From: Limnoperna fortunei
Taxonomy: Eukaryota > Mollusca > Bivalvia > Mytilida > Modiolidae
Direction: 5' to 3'
NCBI GenBank assembly: GCA_944474755.1
Contig: OX104112.1
Coordinates: 68,310,433-68,374,432, forward strand
DNA: 64,000 nt
The notes under the pieces were generated by a model. The model saw only the letters and a list, made by a program, of their open reading frames with translations. It had not been told where the DNA came from and ran no database searches. Made by a program: the position numbers and the translations under genes. This document shows, in pieces, positions 63,264-64,000 of this stretch (positions are counted from its first letter, which is position 1; every line of letters begins with the position of its first letter).

Positions 63264-64000
63264 TCTGGTGTTCCATATTTTGTTATTACCTTTATTATAC
63301 TATACAATTTGCTACTCGGATTTTTAAAGAAAGATTTTGCTTTAAATTCAGCTAGTCAGAACACAGAAATAACCAAGTGGACCTTTCAGATGGAATACTT
63401 TACACGCCCGTACGTCAGATGAGCCAAGAATTGACAGCTTATATCAGTAAAGTTCTCTATATAATTGATATATAAAATGTATTTTAAATGTGAATAGGGT
63501 GTTCATAAGAGTTAAAATGTTCAGTTTTGTATGATTTTTGCAAAAACAAATCTAGCCATTAAAAATTTAAGAAACAGAAAAATTTAAGAAAAAGGTGATG
63601 ATGAACCTTAAACTTGTATGATATTAGTACAATGTAGACGGTATCACAAAAGTTTTTGTATGGAATATGTTGTATATTCCTGGCTTGTTAGGTTGTTAGT
63701 TTGTTACAAAATGCTCCTATTCATGTATAAGCAGTTCAAATCAATGCACAATAACCCTGTGCTCTGTTTATTTAGTCATTACTGACAAAATAGCAATTTA
63801 AGTATTAAAAGATGAAAATATAGTAGCAGTCGTAACAGTCTTTCTAATACTATGATCAGTAATCAGTTTCTGTTAAAAAGAAAAAGGGTTGGTTTTGCCT
63901 TAGCATACTCTTTTTTAAACTGACAATTTGTCATGATTTGGTTCCAATTTAAATAATATGTAGACATGATCAATTTATACTGAAAATAAAGAGAATTTGG

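Larger units (their letters stand above)
60700..64000 (+). repeat. Segmental duplication, copies A' (short) and B, split by insertions
   Basis: A' is 60712-60860. B continues through about 60880-61215, 61915-62260 and 63820-64000, colinear with copy A. The MITE at 61479, the repeat at 61800 and the SINE at 62999 interrupt it. The duplication probably continues past the right edge. Confidence 0.7.

Overview
The window looks like nuclear DNA of a bivalve mollusc, most likely a mussel-type (mytilid) genome. It is AT-rich, its genes are split by GT-AG introns, and it is full of short non-autonomous transposons. Its tRNA-derived SINEs and LINE 3' ends carry (AATC)n or (CAAA)n tails of the kind known from mussels. 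The species call is an inference from repeat style and protein similarity.

Two genes can be supported fully, both salt-inducible kinases of the AMPK-related family, lying tail to tail. On the + strand, 1-10099 holds the last four coding exons of a SIK3 orthologue whose kinase domain lies off the left edge. It ends in a KA1-like domain resembling that of the MARK kinases. On the - strand, 39329-24505 holds a complete eight-exon SIK2 (SIK1/2-class) gene of 854 residues, with kinase domain, LKB1-type activation loop, UBA domain and RRASDG regulatory site. Every splice phase in both genes agrees. The two kinases are expected to act under LKB1 and PKA on CRTC and class IIa HDAC targets. Their 3' ends are about 14.4 kb apart.

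SIK3 introns (126-8983) hold a foldback hairpin, a degenerate repeat of about 190 bp, a 25-copy 44-bp minisatellite and a dispersed repeat that recurs in SIK2 intron 1. The gap between the genes (10100-24504) holds likely 3' UTRs, a tRNA-like sequence, a giant inverted repeat (13771-14807), several MITEs and a 28-bp minisatellite with higher-order structure. SIK2 introns hold a Harbinger-like MITE with perfect 34-bp inverted repeats, a LINE/SINE tail and CRE palindromes.

From 39.5 to 64 kb I find no convincing gene. It is a mosaic of SINEs, foldback MITEs, a decayed LINE 3' end (52740-53460, - strand), a 62/64-bp alternating satellite (54823-55262) and an old segmental duplication (59.1-64 kb). 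One element (45661-46134) is dated by a perfect 9-bp target duplication and an unoccupied paralogous site nearby. One weak candidate first exon of a secreted protein lies at 50735-50913 on the - strand.
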